Shown: piece by piece, positions 43,940 to 53,181 of the stretch
Layout: the number at the start of each line of letters is the position of its first letter
Numbering within the stretch: position 1 is the first letter of the stretch
Source: Luteitalea sp.
Lineage (GTDB): Bacteria; Acidobacteriota; Vicinamibacteria; Vicinamibacterales; Vicinamibacteraceae
Direction of reading: 5' to 3'
NCBI GenBank assembly: GCA_009377495.1
Contig: WHTZ01000032.1
Coordinates: forward strand, 1-64,000
DNA: 64,000 nt
Position numbers and translations under genes: made by a program
Notes under the pieces: generated by a model
Told to the model about the DNA's origin: nothing
The model's database searches: none
The model's input: the letters and a program-made list of their open reading frames with translations, nothing else

Positions 43940-43949
43940 GGCGGGTGGC

Positions 43950-44195
43950 ATGAGAGAGGCCACGATCCTGAAGACCGGCATCATCGGTTCGATTGTTGCG
44001 GCGGTCTGCTGTTTCACACCAGTCCTCGTCATTGCGTTGGGGGTCGTCGGACTGTCCGCGTGGGTGGGCTGGATCGATTACGTGCTGCTGCCCATATACT
44101 TGCCCTCTTCGTCGGAGTGACCGGGTATGGCCTTTGGCGGCGACAGCGCAGCGGCCTGCTGCGACACGGGCACCAAGAAACGAGAGGTCTCCTGA
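43950..44195 (+). pseudogene. merF: MerF-like mercury transporter, frameshifted
   Basis: Begins MREATILKTGIIGSIVAAVC CFTPVLVIALGVVGL: two helices with the CC pair of MerF. At about 44097 the frame is lost: DYVLLPIYLPSS should read DYVLLPILALFVG, which removal of TA from CCCATATACTT restores (LALFVGVTGYGLWRRQRS). A second shift near 44150 then gives AACCDTGTKKREVS, the C-terminal cysteine pair of MerF, and the stop at 44195. Functional only if both indels are artefacts. Confidence 0.65.
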
Positions 44196-44196
44196 G

Positions 44197-45624
44197 ATGG
44201 TGGAGTGCTGCAACACCGGTGACACGAATACGCGTGGGTATGACCTCGCCATCATCGGCGCGGGGTCGGCCGGTTTTCCGCCGCCATCACAGCCGCCGAA
44301 CAAGGCGCGCGCGTGGTGCTCATCGGACATGGCACCATCGGGGGCACCTGCGTCAACATCGGCTGCGTGCCGTCGAAGAACGTCATCCGGGCAGCCGAGT
44401 CCATCCACCGCGCCAAGATGGCCGGACGGTTCCACGGCATTGTCGGCGAGGCGCGCGTCACGGATTGGCGCGCTGTCGTGCGGCACAAGGACGAGTTGGT
44501 CACCTCGCTGCGTCAAGCGAAATATATCGACCTCTTTGGCCGAGTACGACACGATCGCCTATCTGGACGGCAAGGCGCGGCTGGCGAATGGCGGCCTGAC
44601 CGTTGATGGCGCGCCTCTCAACGCTGACAAAGCGATCATCACCACGGGAGCGTCTCCGTCGCTGCCGCCGATTCCGGGGATGGATACCGTTCCTTCTCTG
44701 ACGAGCACCACGGCGCTCGAGTTGGAACGCCTTCCCCGCTCCCTGCTCGTGCTCGGTGGCGGCTACATCGGCTGCGAGCTCGGTCAGATGTTCGCACGCC
44801 TGGGCGTTCGGGTGACGATCGTGGACGTCCTCCCGATCCTGGCAGCCGGCGAGCCCGAGATCTCGCGGGCCTTGGCTGGATACTTCCGCGAGGAAGGGAT
44901 GACGGTTCACGAGAAGGTGGACACGCGAGTGATACGTCGGAGTGACCGCGGCGTGATCCTGGACATCTCACGCGACGACGGGCACGAGCGAATTGAAGCC
45001 GAGCATGTTCTGGTGACAACCGGCCGGAGGCCGAACACGGAGGATCTCGGGTTGGCGGAAGCCGGCGTAGAGCTTCTCCCGAATGGTGGCGTCAAGGTCG
45101 ACGACTGGATGCGCACGACCAAGCCGGGCGTCTACGCCGCCGGCGACGTGACCGGTCACGACCAGTTCGTCTACATGGCCGCGTACGGCGCCAGGCTCGC
45201 CGCGATGAATGCCCTCAACGGCGACAGCCTTCGCTACGACAACACCGTGATGCCGACGGTGGTCTTCACCGATCCACAGGTGGCGAGCGTTGGGCTGACC
45301 GAGGCGCACGCGCGGGAGGCTGGCCATGAGGTCAAGACGAGCGTCTTACCACTCGACCAGGTACCGCGCGCCCTGGCTGCGCGAGATACACGCGGTCTCA
45401 TCAAGCTGGTCGCAGACGCGAAGACGGGCCGCCTGCGTGGTGCCCATATCCTCGCACCCGAAGGCGCAGACAGCATCCAGACGGCGGTGCTCGCCATCAA
45501 GCACGGTCTCACGGTTCAGGCCGTGGCTGAGACGATCTTTCCCTACCTCACCACGGTGGAGGGACTACGGCTCGCGGCGCAGACCCTCGAGCGAGACGTG
45601 TCGAAGGTCTCGTGTTGCGCATAG
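44197..45624 (+). pseudogene. merA: Mercuric reductase MerA, two frameshifts
   Basis: FAD-dependent reductase of Hg(II) to Hg(0). In order: YDLAIIGAGSAG (FAD), a missing T in the T-run at 44274-44277, then in the next frame GGTCVNIGCVPSKN (redox disulfide), an extra T at 44536-44538, and then the first frame again with LLVLGGGYIGCELGQMFARL (NADPH), YAAGDVTGHDQFVYMA and the C-terminal KVSCCA cysteines that bind Hg(II). No N-terminal HMA domain. All active motifs exist once the two single-base indels are undone. First two codons after VE are CC, an extra N-terminal cysteine pair. Confidence 0.8.
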
Positions 45625-45669
45625 CCACCGGTCACCCAGGCTGTGGTGTCTGTCGACCGCGGCCAGGAA

Positions 45670-46047
45670 TCAACTCGCTCCCGCGCGAGCTGACTGGACA
45701 CGTGATTCGACGGGTGGACGCACGAACTCGCGATACTTCTCTCCCCACTTCTCCATCATGGCGAGGATCGGTGCCAGGCTTCGTCCAAACGTCGTCAAGC
45801 GGTACTCCACTCGCGGTGGAACCTCCGGGTACACGGTTCGGCAGATCACCCCATCACGCTCGAGCTCGCGCAGCTGCAGCGTCAGCATGCGTTGAGTGGC
45901 CCTCGGACAGACTCGGCGCAGCTCGTTGAAGCGTGCGGTCCCTTCGAGCAGGCGATGGAGCACCATGCCTTTCCACTTGCCGCCGATCACATCGAGGGTC
46001 ACTTCAATCGGGCACCCGTAGTCGAGATCCTGCTTGCGTCGTGCCAT
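45670..46047 (-). CDS. HxlR-family transcriptional regulator
   Basis: 125 residues: DYGCPIEVTLDVIGGKWKGM, VLHRLLEGTARFNELRR and RMLTLQLRELERDGVICRTV, the winged helix of HxlR regulators, with a conserved cysteine near the start (YGCPIE) that in YodB/QorR-type members senses quinones or electrophiles. Divergent from an azoreductase gene, with a palindrome between them, so it probably represses that gene. Confidence 0.85.
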   Translation of the reverse strand: MARRKQDLDYGCPIEVTLDVIGGKWKGMVLHRLLEGTARFNELRRVCPRATQRMLTLQLRELERDGVICRTVYPEVPPRVEYRLTTFGRSLAPILAMMEKWGEKYREFVRPPVESRVQSARAGAS

Positions 46048-46089
46048 GACTCACCCTCGTCTCGCACCGCGTTGTCGTCGGTATGAAAA

Positions 46090-46104
46090 TTGGTACCAGG
46101 TACC
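46090..46104 (+). promoter_or_regulatory. Palindrome between hxlR-type and azoreductase genes
   Basis: TGGTACC-A-GGTACCA, a perfect 15-bp palindrome 43 bases from the regulator start and 92 bases from the azoreductase start. Best candidate operator of the HxlR regulator; GTAC cores occur in known HxlR-family sites. Confidence 0.55.
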
Positions 46105-46195
46105 AGAAAAGTGCGTTCTTACGCGTCCTGCCATCTTCGTGCAGACTCTCTCTGAGGATATCAGCGGACGGTCATGCCCCAACAGGAGAGTTTCG

Positions 46196-46924
46196 ATGGC
46201 ACACGTGCTTCATCTCGATTCGAGCCCGCGCGGCGCACGCTCTCACACACGTCGCCTGACTCGCGAATTTGTGGACATGTGGCGCCGCCGTCACCCGGGA
46301 GACACCGTGAGCCGTCGCGATCTTGGCATGGAACCGCCCCCGCACATCACCGAAGGCTGGATCGCCGCAGCCTTCTGCGCGCCAGAAGCCCGAACGCCGG
46401 ACATGCACGCGGAACTCTCGCTCAGCGAACACCTGGTTGACGAGCTGCTGGCCGCTGGCGTCCTCGTGATCGGAGTCCCCATGTACAACTTCGCGATTCC
46501 GGCGATGCTGAAAGTGTACATCGACCAGATCGTACGCATCGGACGGACATTTGCCTTCGAACCAGAGGATACGGTCCAGCCCTACAAGCCACTCACGTAC
46601 GGCAAGCGCGCCTTCGTCATTGTCGCCAGTGGCGATGCCGGCTATGACCCGGGCGGACCGCTGGCCGAGCTCAACCACGTGGAACCGTATCTTCGCACGG
46701 TGCTCGGGTTCATCGGGATCCGCGACGTTGATTTTGTGTATGTGGGCAATGATGAGTTCGGTGGCGAGCGCCTGGAGCGTTCACTGGAAATCGCCCGGAG
46801 CCGAGTCGGACACTTGGCTGCGTCGCGTTTTGACCCTCCTCTTCTACCGCAACCCCATTTCAGTCATGCCCCTTCGACCGCCGGGCTTGACTCTGGAGCA
46901 CGCTCCAGGGACGAGACTGTATGA
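46196..46924 (+). CDS. FMN-dependent NADH-azoreductase (AzoR-like)
   Basis: 242 residues; AGGAGAG precedes the ATG at 46196. Flavodoxin-like fold: VLHLDSSPRGARSHTRRLT (FMN phosphate loop), GVLVIGVPMYNFAIPAMLK (PMYNF, FMN ring site), IDQIVRIGRTFAF and VIVASGDAGY. AzoR enzymes reduce azo dyes and quinones with NADH. The family ends near residue 208 (SRVGHLAA); the last 34 residues (from RFDPPLLP) are atypical and read through the MerR-type promoter at 46887, so the true 3' end was probably replaced when mer DNA was inserted. Confidence 0.8.
   Translation: MAHVLHLDSSPRGARSHTRRLTREFVDMWRRRHPGDTVSRRDLGMEPPPHITEGWIAAAFCAPEARTPDMHAELSLSEHLVDELLAAGVLVIGVPMYNFAIPAMLKVYIDQIVRIGRTFAFEPEDTVQPYKPLTYGKRAFVIVASGDAGYDPGGPLAELNHVEPYLRTVLGFIGIRDVDFVYVGNDEFGGERLERSLEIARSRVGHLAASRFDPPLLPQPHFSHAPSTAGLDSGARSRDETV
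46887..46919 (+). promoter_or_regulatory. MerR-type promoter without an intact mer gene behind it
   Basis: TTGACT, then CTGGAG-CACG-CTCCAG (46893-46908), then GAGACT as a weak -10. Same operator class as the promoters at 43143 and 62255. It is followed only by a short unrecognised frame (46895-47159) and then the AraC gene, so it may be an orphan from a lost mer operon or may drive the AraC gene. Confidence 0.55.
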
Positions 46925-47034
46925 GGTCCTCGCCTGGACGTGTGAGGCGTACGAGACAAGGCGTCGCAGGCTCGACGCTACTCGACTGATGATAGACACG
47001 GGCACCTCGGGTGCGGCGATCGAGGAGGTGGCGC

Positions 47035-47865
47035 ATGAGCAAGATCGAGGCGACGAGTCCCGACTACGTCCGTACGCTAAGAACACTCAGTGCCCCGGGG
47101 TTCAAGATCGTCGAGGCCATCTACGAGGCGGATTGCGAGATCCCCGCGCAGCCCTATGAGTGGGCGACGCTTTGCCTCACCATCGATGGCGGCTATTGCA
47201 TGGACTGGCAACGCTCTCGGCTGCGCTGTGGACCCGCCGCGCTCGTGTTCCAACCACCCGGCGAAATCTATAGCGCCCGGATCTCTGGTGACGGCAGTCA
47301 CTGCCTCCAGTTTTCCGTGAATCCGCACGTGCTCCAGAGCATCGACGAAGGACTGTCCGACTGGGAGCGCTTACGTGCCCCGCGTCGCCCGCCTCCGCAT
47401 TGGTTGGCGTTCGAGCTGCGCCGTGAGCTCGAGCTCGGCGACGACCTATCCGCCACGTCCGTCGAGGCCGCGATCGTGGCGCTACTAGCGGAGCTGGCCG
47501 AGGTCCCCAGCCTCGAAGCCCTGAGCACGCCCCCGCCGTGGCTCGAGCGGGTGCGGGAACAGCTCCACGATGAGTTTCGGCAACGTCACACGCTCGAGAA
47601 TCTCGCGCGCACTCCTGGCATTCACCGCGTGCACCTTGCCCGCGAGTTCCGGCGGTGCTTCGGGTGCACCGTGGGGCATTACATCCGCCAGCGGCGGGTC
47701 GAGTTCGCCTGTCACCGACTCGTAGCCTCGCCCGACTCGCTGTCGCGCATCGCGTTCGACGCGGGCTTCGCGGATCAGAGCCATTTCACCAACACCTTCC
47801 GGCGGCTCGTTGGCGTGTCTCCGGGCGTCTTCCGAGGCCACTTCGGGACCATCCGCACCCAATAG
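47035..47865 (+). CDS. AraC-family transcriptional regulator
   Basis: 276 residues from ATG 47035. The N-terminal cupin-like region (WATLCLTIDGGYCMDWQRSR, CGPAALVFQPPGEIYSARIS) is the effector side; the C-terminal 100 residues carry two helix-turn-helix units (HTLENLARTPGIHRVHLARE, FRRCFGCTVGHYIRQRRVEF and LSRIAFDAGFADQSHFTNTF RRLVGVSPG). A preceding GGAGG gives the ribosome site. Target unknown; the cyclase gene downstream is 215 bases away. Confidence 0.85.
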   Translation: MSKIEATSPDYVRTLRTLSAPGFKIVEAIYEADCEIPAQPYEWATLCLTIDGGYCMDWQRSRLRCGPAALVFQPPGEIYSARISGDGSHCLQFSVNPHVLQSIDEGLSDWERLRAPRRPPPHWLAFELRRELELGDDLSATSVEAAIVALLAELAEVPSLEALSTPPPWLERVREQLHDEFRQRHTLENLARTPGIHRVHLAREFRRCFGCTVGHYIRQRRVEFACHRLVASPDSLSRIAFDAGFADQSHFTNTFRRLVGVSPGVFRGHFGTIRTQ

Positions 47866-48079
47866 CGTATCTGCCTGCTCTTCCACGCTAATCCGCTTCA
47901 AGACCACGTCGCCCTCCCACGGCTACTGTGCAATCAGCGGGGCGACGTTATGTCCTCACACGAGACCCGGGGTAGGCGAACCAGGATCTCCGGACACTCG
48001 TTGAAGGCGGACACTCCGGGAGCCTGTTGTGGCTCGTGGAGGACCCTAGAAGGAATGTCGAATGAAAGGAGGCCCTGCG

Positions 48080-49060
48080 ATGAATCGGCTATTGGCAAAG
48101 ACAGGAAAGCTCTCTGTGGCTGTGGTGCTCGTCGTTGGGAGCGCGGGTGTCGAAGCGCAGATCGCCAAAAAAGTAGCGGCAAAGAGTCCATGGGGTCCAG
48201 TCGACGAAATCGGCACCCTGAACATGATGACCGACGTCTCCAGGTTCGACGTCCTCAAGCAGGTCGCCGGCGGTAAGGTCTATGACCTTGGGGTGGACCT
48301 CTTCGTGGGAATGCCGACCTGCTGCGGCGCCTTCGGGGATCCGACCTTTCAGCTCTGGATGACGCATACGCCGACGCGGGGTACCGCCGACGAGCCGCTG
48401 TCCTACTCCGGCGACGCGGTCTCTATGTACACCCACACCGGCACCCACCTCGACACGCTCAACCACTTCGGGCTGCGTGGCAAGATCTGGAACCAGGTCA
48501 GCGCCGGTGATGCGCTCGGTGTCCGGGGATGGACCAAGTCCGGTGCCGACAAGTATCCGCCGATCGTGGCGCGGGGCGTGCTGATCGATGTAGCGAAGTT
48601 CAAAAACGTGGCGCACTTACCGACGTCCTACGCGATCACGGTCGCGGACCTGAAGGAGGCGCTGAGGAAGCAGGGTACCACCCTTCGCCCGGGCGACGTC
48701 GTCCTGACCCGGACGGGGCTCATGACCCTCTGGCCCGACGTGGCCAAGTACCGTCTCGGGGATCAGGCCGGCCTGAGCCTGGAGGCGGCGCAGTGGCTGG
48801 TGGAAGGGCAGCAGGCGATGCTGCTGGGAGCGGATAACTTTGGCGTTGAGAGTTTCCCCTCCAGGGATCCTGACAACTTTGTTCCTGTGCATAGCTACTT
48901 GCTCGCCGAGCGAGGGGTCTCCCTCCTCGAAGCCTTGTGGCTGGAAGACTTGTCGAAGGACCGGGTCTACGAGTTTCTGCTCATGGCCTCGCCTCTGAAA
49001 TTGCGGGGTGGCACCGCGTCACCCATCCGTCCGATTGCGATTCCGATCAAGGGCAGGTGA
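48080..49060 (+). CDS. Exported cyclase-family (kynurenine formamidase-like) hydrolase
   Basis: 326 residues. Start at 48080, since AAAGGAGG lies just before it within a longer frame opening at 48062. Signal peptide (LSVAVVLVVGSAGVEAQ). The domain has VYDLGVDLFVGMP and SMYTHTGTHLDTLNHFGLRG, the HxGTHxD metal-binding motif of the cyclase/KynB family, a metal-dependent amidase or lactonase group, and GDVVLTRTGLM further on. The substrate is not known; exported members are common in soil bacteria. Confidence 0.8.
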   Translation: MNRLLAKTGKLSVAVVLVVGSAGVEAQIAKKVAAKSPWGPVDEIGTLNMMTDVSRFDVLKQVAGGKVYDLGVDLFVGMPTCCGAFGDPTFQLWMTHTPTRGTADEPLSYSGDAVSMYTHTGTHLDTLNHFGLRGKIWNQVSAGDALGVRGWTKSGADKYPPIVARGVLIDVAKFKNVAHLPTSYAITVADLKEALRKQGTTLRPGDVVLTRTGLMTLWPDVAKYRLGDQAGLSLEAAQWLVEGQQAMLLGADNFGVESFPSRDPDNFVPVHSYLLAERGVSLLEALWLEDLSKDRVYEFLLMASPLKLRGGTASPIRPIAIPIKGR

Positions 49061-49140
49061 AGCGTGCCGTGAACGAGGAGGAGCTTCCGATGAAATAGCC
49101 GCGATGCAGCTCATCGAGCGATTCACGTATCCGCTCGGAC

Positions 49141-49181
49141 CTGAGCACGCCCCTGCCGTGGCTCGAGCGGGGTGCGCGAAC
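49141..49181 (+). repeat. Short duplicated scrap of an AraC gene
   Basis: Bases 49141-49170 match 47521-47550 in the AraC gene at 29 of 30 positions (CTGAGCACGCCCC...), with weaker similarity for about 15 more. The copy sits between the cyclase gene and the first merB. Just upstream GAGGAGGAGCTTCCG is followed by ATGAAATAG (49090), a start followed at once by a stop. Both look like remains of a rearrangement. Confidence 0.6.
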
Positions 49182-49227
49182 AGCTGGATCAAGACGAGGA
49201 ACGCTCGCGACCAGAGAGGAGATTGTC

Positions 49228-49969
49228 ATGACCGACGTTAAGCTACCGAGAATCAGCCTCGAGGAGCTTATCGACAGCCAAGAGGCCCAGCTCAAGCACC
49301 TTCCCGAGGAGTTCGTGCGCCTGTTCGTGCCGGTGGTGCGGGAGTTGGCCCACGGGCAGCCCGTCCAACCCGAGCGGCTGGCGACCCTCGCCGGGCTGCC
49401 GCTGGACAAGACGACCGCGGTGCTGCGCGAAGCGGGCGAGTGGGACCCAGGTGGCACGCGCGTGGTCGGGCTCATGCTGACCAGCATCAGGACCCCGCAC
49501 CGCTTCGAGGTTCACGGCCACACCATGTGGACCTGGTGCTCGGGCGAGTCCCTGATGTTTCCCATGCTGATCGGCGCACCGGCGCGCATCCAGTCGCCCT
49601 GCGCGGCCACCGGCGACCCGATCCGTATGAAGGTCACGCCAACGAGCGTCGAGCAGCTCCAGCCGGCCAGTGCGGTGGTCTCGGTCATCCTGCCAAAGGT
49701 CGGTCTGGCAGAGCTCAGGCAGGCAGCATGCGCAAAATCAGAACTTCTACCGCGACGCCGAGGCCGCCTCCGAGTGGCTGGCCGCCCACCCCAACGGGCG
49801 CGTGCTACCCGTGGCTGACGCCTTCGACGTCTGGCGCCGCGTGGTCCCACGGGTGTTGGGGGGAGCTTGCGGGCTGAGCCGATCTGGGGGTCAGTCGCCG
49901 GCCAGGCAGTCGTGCGCGGGATCGCTTCAGGGCTTGGTGCACGCGAGGTGTGGTGCTGGTGCGTGGTGA
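49228..49969 (+). pseudogene. merB: Organomercurial lyase MerB (copy 1), frameshifted
   Basis: MerB splits carbon-mercury bonds. PHRFEVHGHTMWTWCSGESL holds the first catalytic cysteine; the residue three places on, aspartate in classic MerB, is glutamate here. SPCAATGDPIRMKVTP and PASAVVSVILPK follow. In LRQAACAKSE the frame is lost: removing one A from the AAAA run near 49736 restores AACANQNFYRDAEAASEWLA with the second catalytic cysteine, and the frame then runs on to 49969 with an unfamiliar tail after VPRVLG. AGAGAGGAG precedes the ATG. Twenty-four bases upstream of merA, so an operon. Confidence 0.75.
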
Positions 49970-49993
49970 ACGAGGACAAGGGAGGTTGGTGTG

Positions 49994-51436
49994 ATGGCCG
50001 ACGCTGCTGTGCGGCGGTGTGATCTGGCGATCGTTGGTTCGGGTGGGGCAGGGTTCGCCGCGGCGATCGCCGCGCGCCGCGCCGGGCTGAAGGTGGTCAT
50101 GGTGGAACGAGGCGTGGTGGGTGGAACGTGCGTGAACACCGGCTGTGTGCCAAGCAAGGCGCTGCTTGCCGCCGCCAACGCTCGGCGCCAAGCGCTGGAC
50201 GAGCGCTTCCCCGGCATCGCGACGCAAGCGGGTCCGGTTGACTTCGGCGAGCTGATCGAGGCCAAACGCACGCTGGTGGAGGGGATGCGGACCCAGAAAT
50301 ACGCCGAGGTCGCGGCCGGGTATGGCTGGGAGATCCTCGGCGGAACCGCGCGGCTCGCCGGGCAGGCCACCGCGCCGGTGCTCGAGGTGATCCTCACCGA
50401 GGGGGGAACTGCACGGGTCGAGGCGGAGCACTACCTCATAGCCACCGGGTCGGCGCCCTGGGCGCCACCGATCGACGGGCTCGCCGAGGCCGGCTACCTC
50501 ACGTCCACCAGTGCGATGGAGCTGACCGAGCCGCCAGGCTCGCTGCTGGTGCTGGGCGGCAACGCGGTCGGCCTGGAGCAGGCGCAAATGTTCTCCCATC
50601 TGGGGGTGGACGTCACGATCGTGGAACGTCTCGACCGGCTGGCACCATTTGAGGAACCCGAGATCTCTCAGGCGATCACCGTCGCCCTGGCTGATGAGGG
50701 CATCGGCGTGATCACCAACGCGACGGTCACCTCGGTCGGCCGCGACGCAGGCGGCTACCGCGTGCGCGGCGAGCGGGATCTGGACGTGGGCGCTGCGCAG
50801 CTGCTGGTGGCCACCGGCCGACGCCCGGTCACCAGTGGACTCGGTCTGGAGACGGTCGGTGTGCAACTGGACGATCGTGGCGCGATCCGCGTCAACCAAC
50901 ACCTGCAAACCACCAACCCGCGGATCTGGGCGGCCGGTGATGTCACCGGGTCCCCGCAGTTCGTCTACCTCGCCACCGCCCAGGGGGCCGCGATCGTCGA
51001 CAACGCCTTCGATCAAGCCGGACGCACCATCGATGAAGCCCTGGTGCCCAGGGTCACGTTCACCTCGCCCGCGATCGCCGCGGTGGGGCTCACCGAAGCG
51101 CAAGCCGAAGCGCGGGCGCAGGGCCACGCGGGACTGGCGTGCGAATGCCGAATCCTCCCCTTGGAGCAGGTGCCACGGGCGCTGGTGAACCGAGACACGC
51201 GAGGCGTGATCAAGCTCGTGGCCGAACGCGTCAGCGGCAGGCTGCGTGGCGTCCATGTCGTGGCCGATGGTGCGGGGGAGTTGATCCAGGCCGCCGTCTA
51301 CGCGCTTGCGTGCGGCATGACCACCGACCAGATGGCCGAGGCCTGGTCGCCGTTCCTGACCATGACCGAAGGGCTCAGGCTCGCCGCGCTGAGCTTCACC
51401 CGGGATGTCTCCAAGCTGTCATGTTGCGCCTCTTGA
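49994..51436 (+). CDS. merA: Mercuric reductase MerA, intact copy
   Basis: 480 residues; GGGAGG precedes the start (ATG 49994, GTG 49991 also possible). FAD motif CDLAIVGSGGAGFAAAIAAR, redox disulfide GGTCVNTGCVPSK, NADPH site LLVLGGNAVGLEQAQMFSHL, FAD-ribityl segment IWAAGDVTGSPQFVYLA and the C-terminal Hg-binding KLSCCAS are all present. It lacks the N-terminal HMA domain. It reduces Hg(II) to volatile Hg(0) with NADPH. The wording is closer to actinobacterial MerA than to the first copy in this window, suggesting transfer; a tree would decide. Confidence 0.9.
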   Translation: MADAAVRRCDLAIVGSGGAGFAAAIAARRAGLKVVMVERGVVGGTCVNTGCVPSKALLAAANARRQALDERFPGIATQAGPVDFGELIEAKRTLVEGMRTQKYAEVAAGYGWEILGGTARLAGQATAPVLEVILTEGGTARVEAEHYLIATGSAPWAPPIDGLAEAGYLTSTSAMELTEPPGSLLVLGGNAVGLEQAQMFSHLGVDVTIVERLDRLAPFEEPEISQAITVALADEGIGVITNATVTSVGRDAGGYRVRGERDLDVGAAQLLVATGRRPVTSGLGLETVGVQLDDRGAIRVNQHLQTTNPRIWAAGDVTGSPQFVYLATAQGAAIVDNAFDQAGRTIDEALVPRVTFTSPAIAAVGLTEAQAEARAQGHAGLACECRILPLEQVPRALVNRDTRGVIKLVAERVSGRLRGVHVVADGAGELIQAAVYALACGMTTDQMAEAWSPFLTMTEGLRLAALSFTRDVSKLSCCAS

Positions 51437-51472
51437 TCACGCAGGCACGAGATAAATAGGAAGGACACGCGC

Positions 51473-52126
51473 ATGCTCAATCACACCCAGATCGACCAGC
51501 TCGTTCAAGGCGAGATGCAAGACAGCCAGGCCGGCCTCCCGGCCGCGTTGCAAGAGCTGCATCGCGCCACCTTGCGGGAGTTCTTGGACTCCGGCGCCGC
51601 GCCAACGGTGACCTGGCTGCGGCAGGCGGGCCAAGACCTCGAACTCGATCCCACCGAGGCGATCACGCGCCTGGCGGACGTGGACTTGGTCCATGTCGGC
51701 AGCGACTCGGTCATGGTCGCTTACCCGTTCTCTGGGCGCCGAACCGCCCACCGGGTCCGCCTGAGTGACACGCCGCCGCTCTATGCGATGTGCGCCGTCG
51801 ACGCGCTCGGCATCCCCGCCATGACCGGCCGTGATGGCGTCATCGCTTCCTCTGAGGGCGGAGAGGTCATCCGTGTCGAACGGCGCGAGGGCGCCTGGTT
51901 GTGGGAGCCGGCCAGCACCGTGCTGTTGCATGGCCGCACCGAGCAGGACGGCCCGGCTTCGGTGTGCGCCTGCCCCAATATCAGGTTTTTCGCCAGCGCC
52001 CAGCAGGCGCGGACCTATCTGGAGGCCAACCCGCACGTGCGCGGGCCCATCCTGGACCAGGACTCCGCGGTGGAGGTTGCCCGGCGTATCTTCGGCTCCT
52101 TGCTTGGAGCGACGGCGACGCGATGA
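51473..52126 (+). CDS. merB: Organomercurial lyase MerB (copy 2)
   Basis: 217 residues, 36 bases after merA. A winged-helix-like N-terminus (LREFLDSGAAPTVTWLRQAG) leads the lyase core: VRLSDTPPLYAMCAVDALGI has the first cysteine and the aspartate three residues later, and GPASVCACPNIRFFASAQQA has the second cysteine with the usual phenylalanines. All catalytic residues are present. This version lacks the WCxxD wording of the other two copies and belongs to a different MerB subgroup. The stop overlaps the ATG at 52123. Confidence 0.85.
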   Translation: MLNHTQIDQLVQGEMQDSQAGLPAALQELHRATLREFLDSGAAPTVTWLRQAGQDLELDPTEAITRLADVDLVHVGSDSVMVAYPFSGRRTAHRVRLSDTPPLYAMCAVDALGIPAMTGRDGVIASSEGGEVIRVERREGAWLWEPASTVLLHGRTEQDGPASVCACPNIRFFASAQQARTYLEANPHVRGPILDQDSAVEVARRIFGSLLGATATR

Positions 52127-52242
52127 CCTACTGGCCTGGATTTGTGGTGGGGCTCCTCATCCTCGCCGTCGTGACGCTCTATCGCACAGGAGGGCTGCTC
52201 TTGGGTGAGGCCGCAACGACAAACGGCCGAGGAAGATTGACG

Positions 52243-53142
52243 ATGACTGAGATGACCATGCCTGAGAGCTCGGAGTTGCGTGGCGAGGCTGCGGGGGTCC
52301 CGTACGTGGCGCTGCCACCGGACAAGATAGTCAAGGACGCCCCGCTGGTCGTGATCTGGCATCTGGCATCCCCGCCGCGCAGCGAGACCGCGATGGCCGC
52401 GGCCCTGCCGTTGCGAGGCCTCGGGGCGTGGCGTGTGTACCTCGGGCTACCGATGCTCGGCTCGCGCCTGCCCGAGGGCGGCCTGGAAGAGTTCTTCCGG
52501 CTTTTCCGCGAGGACATGATGCTCAACGTGTTCGAGCCGGCCACCCGCCAGGCTTTGGACGAGCTCCCAGCCGCGCTGGCCGCGCTTCGCAAGCGGCTCC
52601 GGGTCGGCGACGGCCCGCTCGGGTTGGTCGGCGGTTCGATGGGGGCGTGGGTCGCCCAGAACGCGCTCGCCAACACGGATCTGGCCGTGAGCGCGGTCGC
52701 CCTCGTCAGCCCGGCGATCAGGGCCACCAGCGTGGTGGCGCGGTACGAGCGACTGTGGGACTTCAGGTATCCGTGGAACGCGCGGTCGCGGGCGGCCGCG
52801 GACCGCCTCGACTTCGTCGCCCGTGCCGCCGAGATCGCCGAACGGGATGTCGCGACGTTGCTGGTCGTCGGCGCCCTCGACGACGAGGAAGGGTTTGTCG
52901 AGCCTGCCGAGGAGCTCCGCCAGCTACTCGCTCGACGCTCACCGGCGCGCACGTCCTTGGTGCGGATCCCCGGGATGGGACACCCGCTCGCCAAGGAGCC
53001 CGGTCTCGAGCCGGCGCCGCAGACCGCGCATGCATCGCAGGTGGACGCCCTCGTCGTCGACTGGCTCCGTCGCCACTTGACGGGCTCAAGGAGGGTCTCG
53101 CCCGCACGCGATCATGATCGCGATATGACTTTCGGCACATGA
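52243..53142 (+). CDS. Alpha/beta hydrolase
   Basis: 299 residues from ATG 52243 with GAGGAAG upstream. If ATG 52123, which overlaps the merB stop, is used instead, a 40-residue N-terminal membrane helix (MTYWPGFVVGLLILAVVTLY) is added. The fold is clear: LVVIWHLASPPRS (oxyanion strand), PLGLVGGSMGAWVAQNALA (GxSxG nucleophile serine), LLVVGALDDEEG (acid Asp) and VRIPGMGHPLAKE (catalytic His). Substrate unknown. It follows merB-merA-merB closely and was probably acquired with them; a role in organomercurial breakdown is only a guess. Confidence 0.75.
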   Translation: MTEMTMPESSELRGEAAGVPYVALPPDKIVKDAPLVVIWHLASPPRSETAMAAALPLRGLGAWRVYLGLPMLGSRLPEGGLEEFFRLFREDMMLNVFEPATRQALDELPAALAALRKRLRVGDGPLGLVGGSMGAWVAQNALANTDLAVSAVALVSPAIRATSVVARYERLWDFRYPWNARSRAAADRLDFVARAAEIAERDVATLLVVGALDDEEGFVEPAEELRQLLARRSPARTSLVRIPGMGHPLAKEPGLEPAPQTAHASQVDALVVDWLRRHLTGSRRVSPARDHDRDMTFGT

Positions 53143-53181
53143 TCCGGCGCGTGGCCATGTGCCTAGAATGGTGTCGGGAGG

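Noticed and set aside
44120..44135. In-frame TGA in merF as a possible selenocysteine codon
   Set aside because: The homology moves to another frame before the TGA because of a two-base insertion, so the TGA is out of the true frame.
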